The translations under genes and the position numbers were made by a program. The notes beneath the pieces were generated by a model. That model searched no databases. It had not been told where the DNA came from and saw only the letters and a list, made by a program, of their open reading frames with translations. Shown here in pieces: positions 23,695 to 35,545 of a stretch of 64,000 nucleotides of DNA. Position 1 is the first letter of the stretch. Each line of letters starts with the position of its first letter. Origin of the DNA: Phyto melanocephala. Taxonomy: Eukaryota; Arthropoda; Insecta; Diptera; Rhinophoridae. The stretch lies in the NCBI GenBank assembly GCA_941918925.1, contig OW799233.1:30572421-30636420 (forward strand). The letters run 5' to 3'.

Positions 23695-24425
23695 CAAGTA
23701 AGAGTGCTATTTATATTCGGCCTTCCCGAATCTGATAACGCCCTTCACAGTCAGGTATAATCCCACATAGTAGCTTAACATAAATTTCATGTTATACGCC
23801 ATTTTTCTTTATTATTTGCGACGCCATTCTTGATTTTTAACTTTAACATAGCTACTTGTATTCTAGTGCTCAAGCCCTTTTATTCGATAGCAATATTGAC
23901 GGTGTTCAAGGAAATACCAGATTAGACCCACATATAACTTTATTGTCCGCCATTTTATAGTGGCAGTCATTATGAAGTTTAATTTTTTATAGTGCCTTAT
24001 ATTGCACTTGTCAAGTCCTTTCAGATGATACCAATAATGACTCTCGCGACTGTCTAAAAGCTGTAAAAAATTGATTTTTGTTTGTAAATTTTTGGAATAA
24101 GTATTTTTCGAAAAAAATTCTTGCGTATAACTTTACCGATTCACGAATATCTCTTGAGGCACATTCTATCTACAAATAGTAGCAAATGTGCCTATAACAT
24201 ATTCTATGGCTAAAAAATCTTAATTTTGGTGGTAAAATATGGGAAAACACAGAAAGTTATGGAGCGATTGTGCTTAACTTCTATAGTGATTTATTTCCGC
24301 ATATTTTCAAAAGATTGATACCACACACTGGTCTTAGAAACATGTGATTGGTACTAAAAGTTGATTTCAACCAACACACGGACAGACGGGCAGACTGACA
24401 GACAGATATGCCTTAAATCAACTCC
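23695..24425 (-). mobile_element. Family II DINE-like element, 5'-truncated
   Basis: The 3' end ACAAGTAAGAGTGCTAT with a decayed hairpin (ATTCGGCCTTCCCGAAT) is at 23695-23736, followed by the subterminal repeat CCCTTCAC. The body matches the family II phrases TTGATACCACACACTG and CCAACACACGGACAGACGGG. It stops near 24425, before the core and 5' subterminal repeat. Confidence 0.65.
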
Positions 24426-24477
24426 TCAAAACCACTTTAAATTAAAAAGAGTTTCTTTGTCGTTAAAAAAATTTAAG

Positions 24478-25319
24478 CTACTTACAAATATCACTATGCT
24501 CATCATCTCCAACAAATTTCGAAACCATTTTATCTAGTTCGTCATAATTTATTCTGTGCATATTTACCGCTCCTATTTCAAAATCATTAAGTTGTTTTTG
24601 AAGATTCATCATCTCATAACGCATTTTCAATATTTTTATTTGTTTTTCAATTTCCGATTCTTGAGAAAGAGCAGACGTAATAGGTGGAGCAGTTATCATG
24701 GCATTTGAGGAAACAGGTGTACACCCTAATAAACTGGAGGGTACGGAGGTTGTTGCATCTGTTGTTAGAGCAAAATGTACTGTTTCTTGAGTAAAGGCTG
24801 CAGTAGCAGGTGAAACAGTTGTCGAGAAATTTGAGAAACAGTTGTACATCCTAATGTAATAGAGGGAACAGAGGCTATTATTCCTGTTGTTGGCACAAAG
24901 AATATAAGGCCTTCAGCAGATGTTGTATTAGATAATCTTACGGAAGTTTAGTTGGAGTTGAGAACACATGGAATATTAACGGAAGTTGCAGAGGTAAAAA
25001 CATCGGTGTTTAAAGCGGAGGTTAAAGCGGAAGTTACAGCAGGAAGTTACAGCAACGTGCATACGACGGAAGTTGAAGATGTCAATAAAAAAATATCGGA
25101 AGTTAAATTTGTAATTTCAGGAGAAACAATTCCCACATCGCAAGAGCTTGACTTTCTAGGAGCTTCTTTTACAGAATCGTGTAGGCTTCTTAACTGACTC
25201 ATTGTTGCAGATTCAGGAAAAGACATTCCTGATGCAATCAAACTATTCAATTTTAATAATTTGTATGACCCCACACCTGAATTGTTAATTGGTTTCCAAA
25301 AAACTAAACTTTGAAACAA
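24478..25319 (-). pseudogene. Degenerate gag-like coding remnant
   Basis: Three minus-strand frames follow each other: 25319-25047, a Ser/Thr-rich middle, and 24849-24478. Phrases recur between frames (SVPSSLLGCTPVS and SVPSITLGCTTVS), which indicates one coding region broken by frameshifts. The end has a predicted coiled coil (ESEIEKQIKILKMRYEMMNL) followed by YDELDKMVSKFVGDDE. A coiled coil before a K/P-F-x-GDD motif is typical of the start of gag in several insect LTR retrotransposons; this assignment is inference. It stops right at ATTT|GTAAGTAG, which also looks like a 5' splice site. No pol is adjacent. Confidence 0.35.
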
Positions 25320-27182
25320 TGATAATTAAAAAATATCAAACAACAAGTTAATTATAAACAAGCATATTAAAAGTTATACATATTTATATATAAATATTAT
25401 TCACAAATTATTGTTCTGATACCATTAGGTACTTTTTCTTCACAACAGTTCCCATTAGAAAAATGCTAATTCACATCACTGTGTTGTAAACAGCTGTTTA
25501 TTTTTCGTTGCAAAAAACAAGGCAAATAAATTAAGTTTAAATGAAGTAAATTGTTTAAATGTAATTGTTAATCCTAGAACTTTACTTAATTAAACACAAG
25601 CTTATTTGAAAAATACTTTTAAATTATTTTATGGTAGTATATACACTAATGCTGTTTTGTTTATGTATTACAAAAACACATGACACATTTTCAGTTGTTC
25701 CGTAACTGCACCAACGTGTTTATAATACGTTACATAACAGTACGGATACAGCAACGTTCGGATAACGAGGATTTTAGTATCCATTACGTTCCCAGTTTCT
25801 TCAAATCAAACCACACAAATTCAAACCACCTTTAAATAGTAAACGTATTGGGAGCTCTTTCTCAACTGAAAACTCTTCAAAGCTTTCGAATAGTCTCAGC
25901 ATAACTTTCCAAATTTTGTTAGTAAATTTCAATAGTTATAACGTTTTGTTCTTTCCATAAGCGCTACAATATTTATTTTTAAAAGGAGTGGAACTTAAGC
26001 AGCCTGTAAAAAGACATAATTAATATTAAAATTTTAATACTTGTTTGGTACTTTGAACTTTATTGAATTGCTTTAGTTTACTCAAAAAAAGAAAATTTTG
26101 TGTAAACGAACTAAAATATTATTTTCTCAATTTTCACACTCAAGATGAAACAAATAAAATAGATATTAAAAATTTGTGCAGTTTATGCCTAAAACTTTAA
26201 AAAAATATTTGCATTTTACCTAATGGTATCAGAACTTAAGCTACTCAATCAAAAAGATTATCATAATTAAATTTTTTATTTAAATTAAATTGCAGATTTA
26301 TAAAAGATTTTGTTTTAGCAAATTTTTAATAGATTATTTTTAATAAATTCGATATTTCACATTGAATAAAATTTCTTTGAGTAAAAATATAAATAAATCC
26401 TCTTAACTTTAAGTGAATTATAATGAGTTGTAGTTCAAATTCGTAAGTACTCAACCAGATTATGACGTAAACAAATCATTTTAGTAGCAGAAAAATCTTA
26501 TTGAATTTAATGTAATACCACTGTTACATTATCACAAAAAACTCAACAAATATTTTGTATTAAAAAAAGCTAAAGCAGCACATGTTGCATGGAATTGTTC
26601 TTCTTTAAGCTAAGCACAAACTCAGATATTTGGAAGCGAAAAAATAATAAAAAGTTTTAGCTTAAGAGACTTCATTCTGTCAACATTTGATGTTGTCATT
26701 GAATTTATTTGGTTTTGTTTCTTTCTGATTTCATTTTATCACTCGTCTATTTCTCAACTCTTAAGCTATACTAACTTAGTTTATTCTAAATCAGCAGTTC
26801 TGATCCCACAACAAACAGAGCCATACACACTCGTACACCTACAATATATGAAAAGTTGTATGTGGCAGGTACTTAAGCAAATTCAACTACAAGAAGTGAG
26901 TGGATAAACAATTCTATGTTGTATTAGAAACAAAAACTATAAAAATAAACAAAAGTTTTTAATGTTAAAAGGAAAATGAAGTTGAAAAAGAAAAAATGAA
27001 GAATACAGGTTTGACTTATTTTTGAGGTTATAAAATGATTGATAAATAAAAATATTTCTTTAAAATGCTGTTGTAGTAGGTATTAAATACGCTCAAATAA
27101 AAGACTTTGAACATTCTTAAACATTTTGCGGGTATTTTTTGGGCCTGGTAATAATTAATATATTAGCAACGTGTTGTTCACC
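25320..27182. other. Non-coding stretch, includes a TIR pair
   Basis: No gene found. GTTCTGATACCATTAGGTA (25413-25431) is matched by its exact complement at 26217-26235, bounding 823 bp without ORFs. This may be a non-autonomous DNA element, but no target duplication is evident. Elsewhere the stretch is AT-rich. Confidence 0.4.
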
Positions 27183-27232
27183 TATATTCGGCTGTGCCGA
27201 ATTATTACTTTTACAGCACAAAATTCATTATT
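27183..27232 (-). repeat. Isolated family I 3' hairpin remnant
   Basis: CTATATTCGGCTGTGCCGAATTATTACTTTTACAGCAC matches the 3'-terminal hairpin of family I and a few adjoining bases. The rest of the element is missing. Confidence 0.55.
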
Positions 27233-27885
27233 TTTTTGCGAAATACTTTATGTGTTTATGCAAAAAATAATTTAGCTTAACATATGCAATCAATACACAT
27301 GTCAATAGACATGTCACTTTTGACTGAATTATTACTTGTCACGCTGTTCATAAGCTAACACCAACAACTTCTTGCACTAGCATAAAAACTTTACTATTCA
27401 ATAATAAACATTTGCGCTTATCGGTATTTTGCATTATTTTTCACTCAGCATTTGTGGCAGCAATACAAAAGAAGCAGCACAACTACGGAATAAAACATTA
27501 ATGAAAAAGTTACTTAGACGTTTCGAAAACAGGCAACAAACAAAAAACTTTTATGATTTATTTCTTTCAAAGCAAGAAAAGAGGAAAAATAAAATAAAAC
27601 CAAACAAAAAAAAAACTTGTTGCTTCAATCAAGCGCGGACTAAGAGGGGAGGGAAAAAGAATATTCATTAGCAATATCGTACCCCAACTAATTCTTTCCA
27701 CAGAGCAAACAATTCATAAATTTAAAGAATGCGAAATTAACGCCCCTAAACACACGCATCTGCTTTAACTCAATATATTAGTAGTGAAGGTGCACGATAT
27801 GTCACCATCTGTTCATGGAGTATAATATGTTCTAGAATCTCAAGGAATATAATATTTTTTTTTTGATTTATACTAAACAAATAAA
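27233..27885. other. Unassigned stretch
   Basis: No gene or known repeat. An 80-codon frame at 27429-27671 is lysine-rich and compositionally biased, and I do not consider it a gene. Confidence 0.35.
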
Positions 27886-28000
27886 GGCCGTATTCATAAA
27901 AAATATTTTAGGTTTATTGAAGTCTTATTTGACAAATTTCTCTACAACATCTCTCAAATAAGCCTTTAATAAACCTAAAATATTTTTTATGAATACGGCC
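27886..28000. mobile_element. Palindromic MITE (GGCCGTATTCAT)
   Basis: A near-perfect inverted repeat: GGCCGTATTCATAAAAAATA at the left, its complement at the right, with arms extended by TTTTAGGTTTATT and a central loop of about 45 bp. The flanks TAA on both sides (counting one A/C mismatch next to the ends) fit a 3-bp duplication. A second member is at 36778-36925. Confidence 0.75.
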
Positions 28001-28793
28001 CTAAATATTTTGAAATAATTTACTGCTACGGGAAAAATACGAGCTAGTGGCTACAACGAACACATGGAAAGTTCATATGGTATTGTATTTGGCTACAACA
28101 ATATTACAACAACACTACTATCTAACTATAGAGCGAATTTCAGACACGGTTTCGAGTAGAGCTATAAAGTCAAACTGCCACACGATCGTCGGAAATAAAA
28201 AAGCAAAACGACTTACAACATTAAATTTGAAATCTGCACTACGCTATTAAGTATGTGGTAACTATACCTATAAAAATGAAGGAGAAGGGTTATTTAAGAT
28301 TCAGTGCGGCCGTATTTGAAAAACGTAGATTCAAAAACATTTTTGTCAATCAATGATATAAAAACTAAGATCATACGTTTAAATTAGTTATTGTACCAAA
28401 TAATATTGTTGGTCAAAAAAATGTAAGCATATCACTTCCTGAAAAAGTTCTTTCAACTTTTTAATTCAACTTAAGTTTTAATCTATTTAGGCAGTTATTA
28501 ATTTAACCCACAAAAATATTGTAGTAAAATAATGTCTGTATAACATTGCATTCGTAAAAGCGAAACAATCATTGGTTGTTTTTCTCTTTGTTTTCCCAGA
28601 ATTAGGTCTTATTAATTTTATTGTTAATTGCTGCATCTTCAAAGTTACATTTTTAGTTTTGCATAAAAGAACAATAACGTTTAATATAAACAACTAATAA
28701 AAATAAATACCACTCATTTCTCTGAGCTTCAAGTTCGAATTCGTTTAGTTTTTCAGTTTTGCAAACTCTTATTCGTGCCGCTGCTATTAAAAA
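28001..28793. other. Unassigned stretch
   Basis: No supported gene. Short open frames at 28047-28250 (+) and 28487-28693 (-) lack recognisable features. Confidence 0.35.
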
Positions 28794-29473
28794 CAAGTTA
28801 GAGCACTATATTCGATAGCGCCGAATCTTTGATACCCACCACCAATTTTATGTACTTTTATAGCACAGAATTTATTATAATATCTTTATACTAAAATATC
28901 TATCACTTTCTTTGTATAACTTCGACATGCTAATAAAATGTTTTCGTAATATTAGTCTTTCACTGAAAGTGGACGTTAAAGTAGGCGTGTCAATAAAGTT
29001 TCTGCTAATAAATACAACTTAGATATTTCAATATAGTCCTTTCTTCTTCCAAAATCTTTATTCATAGAAAAATTATATAAATTCAAGGTAAAGCGTTATA
29101 TGGGAGGTGGGCGTGTCAAATTTATTTTCCGTTATAATAAAGCCTTTGATCAAAAAGCAATGTTTGCAAAATTTCAGAATCGTATATCTAATTTTGTCAG
29201 TTATATTATGTTTAAAGTTTTGAATATACCGAAAAATACACTGCGCGGTATAAATTTTCGTATGTTTTGCTTTTCTGGCAAAATTTTAGATCCCTTGCTT
29301 TTTCGGTCCGACCTGTATCGTTCTTTCAACAGACGGACGGATATAGGTAGATCGTCATAAAATGAAACCCCGATTCAGAATATATATACTTTATGGGGTC
29401 TAAAGTGGATATTTCGATGTGTTACAAACGGAATGACAAAATGAATATACGCCCCCCTTTTTTTTTGGTGGCG
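28794..29473 (-). mobile_element. Short family I element with empty mariner site
   Basis: The 3' end (ACAAGTTAGAGCACTAT, decayed hairpin ATTCGATAGCGCCGAAT) is at 28794-28830 and the 5' end (TTTTTTTTGGTGGCG) is at about 29473. The core GATTCAGAATATATATACTT is at 29372. At 28913-28920 the sequence TTTGTATAACTT is continuous exactly where other copies hold the nested mariner, so this copy shows the pre-insertion state. Confidence 0.75.
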
Positions 29474-30632
29474 TATGAAGAAATTATTTACTTTTTCATT
29501 TATGTAAATGAATGCGAAATGCAGTCAAAGTGGAAATTTTAAAAAGTAAATGTTCTAGTTTTAAACAAAAGAAAATATTTAAAATTTAATTGTTTCAATA
29601 ATGAATTAATATGAAAAGTTTTTTGCAAGTTGACCAGTTATGATAAAAAACTGTAATTACTATAATAGTAAAGCATTGTTAAGGTTTTTTACTTAACTTC
29701 TTAGAGTGGTAAAATAAATTAATGATTAAAAAAAAACAAATAAAGTGACGCCTTAAAATAATTGATTTAAAATAAGAAAACCCATCAAACGGAATCTAAA
29801 AAATAGACGAAATAAAAAAGCCCTCAATGTCAGGTTTATTTAAAGGACATTTTAGCGAGACTCCATATACAAAGCGACGCAAAACTAATAACCGTAACGT
29901 AACTGGCGTTTACACATACCACTAACAGTTCGAAAAACTCAATATACTTACAATTTTTTACTAATACACTCACATTTTTCGCTATGACAGCTCTAGTGGC
30001 AGCTAAATTTACATGAAATTTGACAATGGCACTGTACTAAATGTCAAAACGATAAAAAATATTTCCCTCTTAAAATTTAATGCAAATTTACTGGATTTAT
30101 GTTAATTTTTAATTAAAGTATTAACTTGTCAAATGTGTTTTATACCCTTCACCTGTGGTGCACAAGGGTATATATAGCTTTGTCATTCCGTTTGTAATTT
30201 CTACAATTTTCATTTTCGATCCCATAAAGTATATATTTTCTGAAAGCTTATGAATAGAGGAGTCGATTAAGCCCTGAACGTCTGTCCATCTGTCCGTCTG
30301 TCCGTGTTGGTTGAAATCAACTTTTATTAGCAACTGTATGTTCTCCAGATCTGTGCTTGGAAATATCCAGGAATGAATCGCTATTGAAATTCAGCACAAT
30401 CGCTCCATAACTTTCTGAGATATCAGCAAAAAACCACGACCACCTCGTTATTTTTCACAATTACAACAACAACCTACATACGTACTGGTTAAAGTAAACG
30501 TGGCATCGAATTCCAGCTGAACCAAAAAGATTTTATTTTATTTAATATATTATGTATATTTTATTATTTTTTTTTAAATTTTTTTTTGTAATATTTTTTA
30601 TTTTTTTATTTTTAATATATATTTTTTTTGTA
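29474..30632. repeat. Duplicated unit, first copy
   Basis: From ATGAAGAAATTATTTACTTT (29475) to the T-rich tract before 30633, this matches 33691-34855 almost base for base, at an offset of 4216-4220. It contains about 0.67 kb of non-transposon-like DNA and then the 5' part of a family II element (30141 onward). Differences are a few substitutions and T-run indels. Confidence 0.85.
30141..30632 (+). mobile_element. Family II element, truncated by family I composite
   Basis: The 5' end TATACCCTTCACCTGTGGTG is followed by the core CCCATAAAGTATATATTTTC and a GTCY tract (TGTCCATCTGTCCGTCTGTC). The 3' third, including the hairpin, is absent. At 30633 a family I 5' end begins inside its T-rich region. 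Confidence 0.8.
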
Positions 30633-32158
30633 TTTTTATACCCGCCACCAAAAAAATGGTGGGGGTATATTCATTTTGTCATTCCGTTTGTAACACATCG
30701 AAATATCCATTTTAGACCCCATAAAGTATATATATTCTGAATCGGGGTTTGATTTGATGACGATCTAGCTATGTCCGTCCGTCTGTCCGTCTGTCCGTCT
30801 GTTGAAAGCACGATAGAGGTCGCACCGAAAAAGCTAGGGGGCTCAAATTTTGCCAGAATCTTTCTTATAGACAAGGTTTGTTTGGTATTGAAAATGGGCT
30901 AAATCGGAATATTAGGAAGAGAGTTATAGCTCGAAAAGCAGAAGTAGGTCGAAAAAACCGTGTCCTTCTAACATCGAATAAAATGGAATTGTGTCCAAAC
31001 GGATAAACGTAGAGTCATGAAACTTCGGATATATATTTCTCGAATCAAAAGAATATTTCTCCCCAAAAATTGCTTAAATCTATGCATTAGAAAAGGAGTT
31101 ATAGGTCAAAATGTACGAAAATTTATACCGCTCAGTGTATATTTGAAATTTAAAACGTAATAAAACTGACAAAACTATATGTACGGTTCTGAAATTTTGC
31201 AAACATGGATTTTTGGTCAAAGTCTTCGTTATAACGGAAAATAAATGTGCCACGTCCACTTTTTTTTTTAATTTTTATAAAAATATATTAGTCATATTCA
31301 TTTGCATTTATTCATTGCAGATGGCGACATCTGTTGAAGGCGCCACTACATTTTGCAAACACTGAGGATGATGTCTTTGCTAAACATCACGTAGAACACT
31401 AGATGACTCTAGTAACATTTTTTTGCCCAAACTACAAAGGAATTTTATAGGGGTTTGTGAAAACGAAAATGACCGAAGTTTGTTGACAAAAATTAACTAG
31501 AGTAATGATTTGTGCCCAACTTTACATATAGTTGTTCCCACAGTTTTATGAGGTTATAGATTTAAAAATATAAAAAAATGTGCATCAGTAGATTTAAAAT
31601 AAGTATTTGAATATCTAAAATACATATTTTAACTAATTTTTTTTTTATCTATCTATTCTCTTGCAAAGGGTGGTTAAATTTTAAAGGCCACAGGGTGATT
31701 CAAAATAGACATGCTCAGCATTTTGCTAAAACAGGAAATTTATTAGTAAGATTTTGATTTTTAAAGTTCTATAACATTTTACTTTTAGAAGATTTTCAAA
31801 CGAAATAAGTTTTGTATAATTTTAAAATTTGTTAGCCATTAATACATGAAAATAAATTGTTTATAATGTTTAGAAATAATTTTTTTTATTTTATCTTTAG
31901 GTCTAAATTTTCCTAAATTCCTTTTTTTAATACACTATACTTCTAGAATTTCTAGAAAACATAAGATAACAAAAAGAAATTAGCACCATTTAGTAGATAA
32001 AACTCTCCTCTATACCCCTATACCCAATTTTATACCCGATACGATCCGACCGTGATCAGCAGACCAATTTTTGTGACACAAGGTCAAATATTTTTTGCAA
32101 AATTTTAGTAAAAGAGCTAAACAAATTTTTTTGTAATGTGTTTTTTTGAAGTATTTGA

Positions 32159-33674
32159 GTTTTTATATCCGCCACCAAAAAAATGGTATGTATATTCCTA
32201 ATCGGGGTTTTATTTGATGACGATCTAGCTATGTCCGTCCGTCTGTCCGTCTGTTAAAAGCACGATAGAGGTCCCATCGAAAAAGCTAGTGGGTTCAAAT
32301 TTTGCCAAAATATGTCTTATACACAAGGTTTGTTTGGAATAGAAAATTGGCTAAATCGGAGTATAAGGAAGAAAGAAAAATTGCCTAAATGCATGTATTA
32401 GGAAGGGAGTTAGAGATCAAAATGTACGAAAATTTATACCGCGCAGTGTATTTTCCAATATGTTAAAAATTTTAAACCTAATAAGAGTGACAAATTTAGA
32501 TCTACGATTCTGAAATTTTGCAGGAATTGCTTTTTGGTCAAAGGCTTTCTTCTGACGGAAAATAAATGTGACACGCCAACCTCCCATACAACGTTTTCTC
32601 TCAAATTCTTATAATTTCTCTATAAATCGAATAATAAAGGACTTTATTGAAATATCTAAGTTGTATTTATTAGCATAAATAACTTCGACACACCTACTAT
32701 AACGCTCACTTTCACGTTATTTACTGTTAATGAAATTTAAATTTATAAAACCGACAAAATTAGAGGTATGATGATAAAATTTGCTACGGAAATCCTTCTA
32801 GCCAATGTTATTGTTATGCCAGAAAATTTAGGTGACACGCCCACTCTTACGCCCACATCCTATATAATGCTTTATTTCAAATTCATATAATTTCTCAATG
32901 AATAAATATTTTGGAAGAATTACGGACTATATTGAAATATCTAAGTTGTATTTATTAGCAGAAATTTTATTGACACGCTTACTTTAACGCCCATTTTCAC
33001 TGAAACACTTAATTTACGAAAATATTTTACCAGCATATCTAAGTTATAAAGGGTGGTTAAATTTTAAGGGCCGATGTTGATTTTGAATAAAACACAAATT
33101 ATTTAGGAAATTATTATCATTTCTTTTTTAATGATAATATTTGTATGGTTTAATTATGTATGGAACAAAATATCGGCCAAATGGCCCCGCGACCTCAACG
33201 GCACACCTCGATCCGATAGTCCAAATTTTAAATAACATTGCTGATGCTCAATTGTTTGGCACGATGATGAGTCGAATTTGACTGTTTTTTTGCCACACTA
33301 TCGCGATAAACAGCAATGCTTCTCATTTAACGAATTTAGAAGGCATTCATAGATGTTCTAACATTTTATACAGACCTGGGGCCGAATTACGGCATTCGAT
33401 ATCGATCAAAATTTTACTCGAACGATCGAGTATGCTTTAAGTATATAGATTCTAATAAGAGTTTTCAAATTTCGATCACGTTCGAGTGCCGTAATTCGGC
33501 CTCTGTTTTAAATTTAAAATTTAACCACCCTCTACAAAGAAAGAGATGTATATTTTATTATAAAGAGATTATTCCAAGCGATTAACAAAATAATAATTAT
33601 TGTGCTTTAAATGTACACAAAATTGGTGGTGGGTATAAAAGATTCGGCACAGCCGAATATAGTGCTCTTACTTG
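32159..33674 (+). mobile_element. Complete family I element inside copy B
   Basis: The 5' subterminal repeat TATATCCGCCACC and 3' GGTGGTGGGTATA precede the hairpin and TACTTG. The body has two or three units of about 240 bp with ACACGCC.AC phrases. The mariner lies at 33049-33532, flanked by TA. Confidence 0.75.
33049..33532 (-). mobile_element. Deleted mariner with nested MITE, copy B
   Basis: The ends are GGGTGGTTAAATTTTAAGGG and TTTAACCACCCTC. On the minus strand the C-terminal GHLADI-like block (complement of ATATCGGCCAAATGGCC) and a RRAQQLNI-like block remain. A palindromic MITE occupies about 33379-33505. Confidence 0.7.
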
Positions 33675-33689
33675 TTTTTTTTTGTGGCG

Positions 33690-34856
33690 GATGAAGAAAT
33701 TATTTACTTTTTCATTTATGTAAATGAATGCGAAATGCAGTCAAAGTGGAAATTTTAAAAAGCAAATGTTCTAGTTTTAAACAAAAGAAAATATTTAAAA
33801 TTTAATTGTTTCAATAATGAATTAATATGAAAAGTTTTTTGCAAGTTGACCAGTTATGATAAAAAACTGTAATTACTATAATAGTAAAGCATTGTTAAGG
33901 TTTTTTACTTAACTTTTCAGAGTGGTAAAATAAATTATTGATTAAAAAAAAAAAAACAAATAAAATGGCGCCTTAAAATAATTGATTTAAAATAAGAAAA
34001 CCCATCAAACGGAATCTAAAAAATAGACGAAATAAAAAAGCCCTCAATGTCAGGTTTATTTAAAGGACATTTTAGCGAGACTCCATATACAAAGCGACGC
34101 AAAACTAATAACCGTAACGTAACTGGCGTTTACACATACCACTAACAGTTCGAAAAACTCAATATACTTAAAATTTTTTACTAATACACTCACATTTTTC
34201 GCTATGACAGCTCTAGTGGCAGCTAAATTTACATGAAATTTGACAATGGCACTGTACTAAATGTCAAAACGATAAAAAATATTTCCCTCTTAAAATTTAA
34301 TGCAAATTTACTGGATTTATGTAAATTTTTAATTAAAGTATTAACTTGTCAAATGTGTTTTATACCCTTCACCTGTGGTGCACAAGGGTATATATAGCTT
34401 TGTCATTCCGTTTGTAATTTCTACAATTTTCATTTTCGATCCCATAAAGTATATATTTTCTGAAAGCTTATGACTAGAGGAGTCGATTAAGCCCTGAACG
34501 TCTGTCCATCTGTCCGTCTGTCCGTGTTGGTTGAAATCAACTTTTATTAGCAACTGTATGTTCTCCAGATCTGTGCTTGGAAATATCCAGGAATGAATCG
34601 CTATTGAAATTCAGCACAATCGCTCCATAACTTTCTGAGATATCAGCAAAAAACCACGACCACCTCGTTATTTTTCACAATTACAACAACAACCTACATA
34701 CGTACTGGTTAAAGTAAACGTGGCATCGAATTCCAGCTGAACCAAAAAGATTTTATTTTATTTTATTTAATATATTATGTATATTTTATTATTTTTTCTT
34801 AAATTTTTTTTTGTAATATTTTTTATTTTTTTATTTTTAATATATATTTTTTTTGT
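33690..34856. repeat. Duplicated unit, second copy
   Basis: Partner of 29474-30632. It includes the same anonymous segment (33691-34350) and the same family II element, here intact. Confidence 0.85.
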
Positions 34857-34984
34857 ATTTTTTTTTTTTTTTTGTATGTTTTTTACATGTATGTACGTAT
34901 TTTATATGAGATTTTATATTATGACTACACGTTGTGAAGGGTATATAAGATTCGGCACGGCCGAATATAGCACTGTTACTTGTT
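34361..34984 (+). mobile_element. Complete family II DINE/helentron-like element
   Basis: The best-preserved family II copy. It has 5' TATACCCTTCACCTGTGGTG, core CCCATAAAGTATATATTTTC, a GTCY tract, a T-rich region with ATGT repeats, the 3' subterminal repeat GTTGTGAAGGGTATATAAG, the hairpin ATTCGGCACGGCCGAAT and the terminal ATAGCACTGTTACTTG. Small chance ORFs cross it. Confidence 0.8.
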
Positions 34985-35099
34985 TTGATATAGTTTGTGA
35001 AATGCGCACTAAAAAAGCAATTTGTTAATTATTGACCATTACTATTATTAAAATAATACTAATAATAATAAATATTACAAGCTTCACCGAAAATTCGCT

Positions 35100-35545
35100 T
35101 GTATGATGAACTCGGTGATGATCTTTGCAAATGTCGATTTACGTCAATCATATTTGACATTTGTGAACTAGACGGCTGCAGAATACAATCATACAAACAA
35201 TAGAGCGCTGTACTCCGCAAGAGCGTGTAATAAATTAATAATTTCTTTAACCAATAATCGGTCGATGGTGTTAGCTCAACGCCAACTTAGTCATAAAATT
35301 TCTTTAGATCTTCCCATTTAACCATCCCAGGCTACTTTCTTTTGGAATACTAAATGTCGCCGGCTTATGCCAAGAAGCCCCCGGGCAAACGCAACCCTTA
35401 AGAAGAATATTCGACAGGAATGCGAACAATTATAACCAGAAATATTGATAAAAGTTATGTACAATGCGACAAAATGGGCACAAATGTGTATCAACGCTAG
35501 CGGCAGCCACTTGGCTAATTTCATATTTTCCAATTAACAGAAAAA
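35100..35545 (+). pseudogene. Mariner transposase remnant
   Basis: The left part (TTTGACATTTGTGAACTAGACGG) matches the 51659-52446 element near its 5' end. The right part reads GYFLLEY, then PAYAKKP, and CINASGSHLANFIF in another frame, corresponding to the DYFLWGY..S.VYANKP and CI.A.GGHL..IIF blocks at the transposase C terminus. Several frameshifts; no terminal repeats. Confidence 0.6.

Larger units (their letters stand above)
30633..33674 (+). mobile_element. Composite family I DINE/helentron element, copy B
   Basis: This is the inverted counterpart of 6005-8854: a family I 5' body (30633-31262), trapped DNA (31263-32158), a complete family I element (32159-33674) with nested mariner and third-level MITE, and a single 3' hairpin ATTCGGCACAGCCGAAT ending GCTCTTACTTG. 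It is slightly longer than copy A, mainly because A lost about 130 bp. Both its outer termini coincide with element ends. Confidence 0.75.

Noticed and set aside
30121..30333. Open frame on the minus strand, repeated at 34341-34553
   Set aside because: Both are the 5' region of family II elements, inside a segmental duplication.
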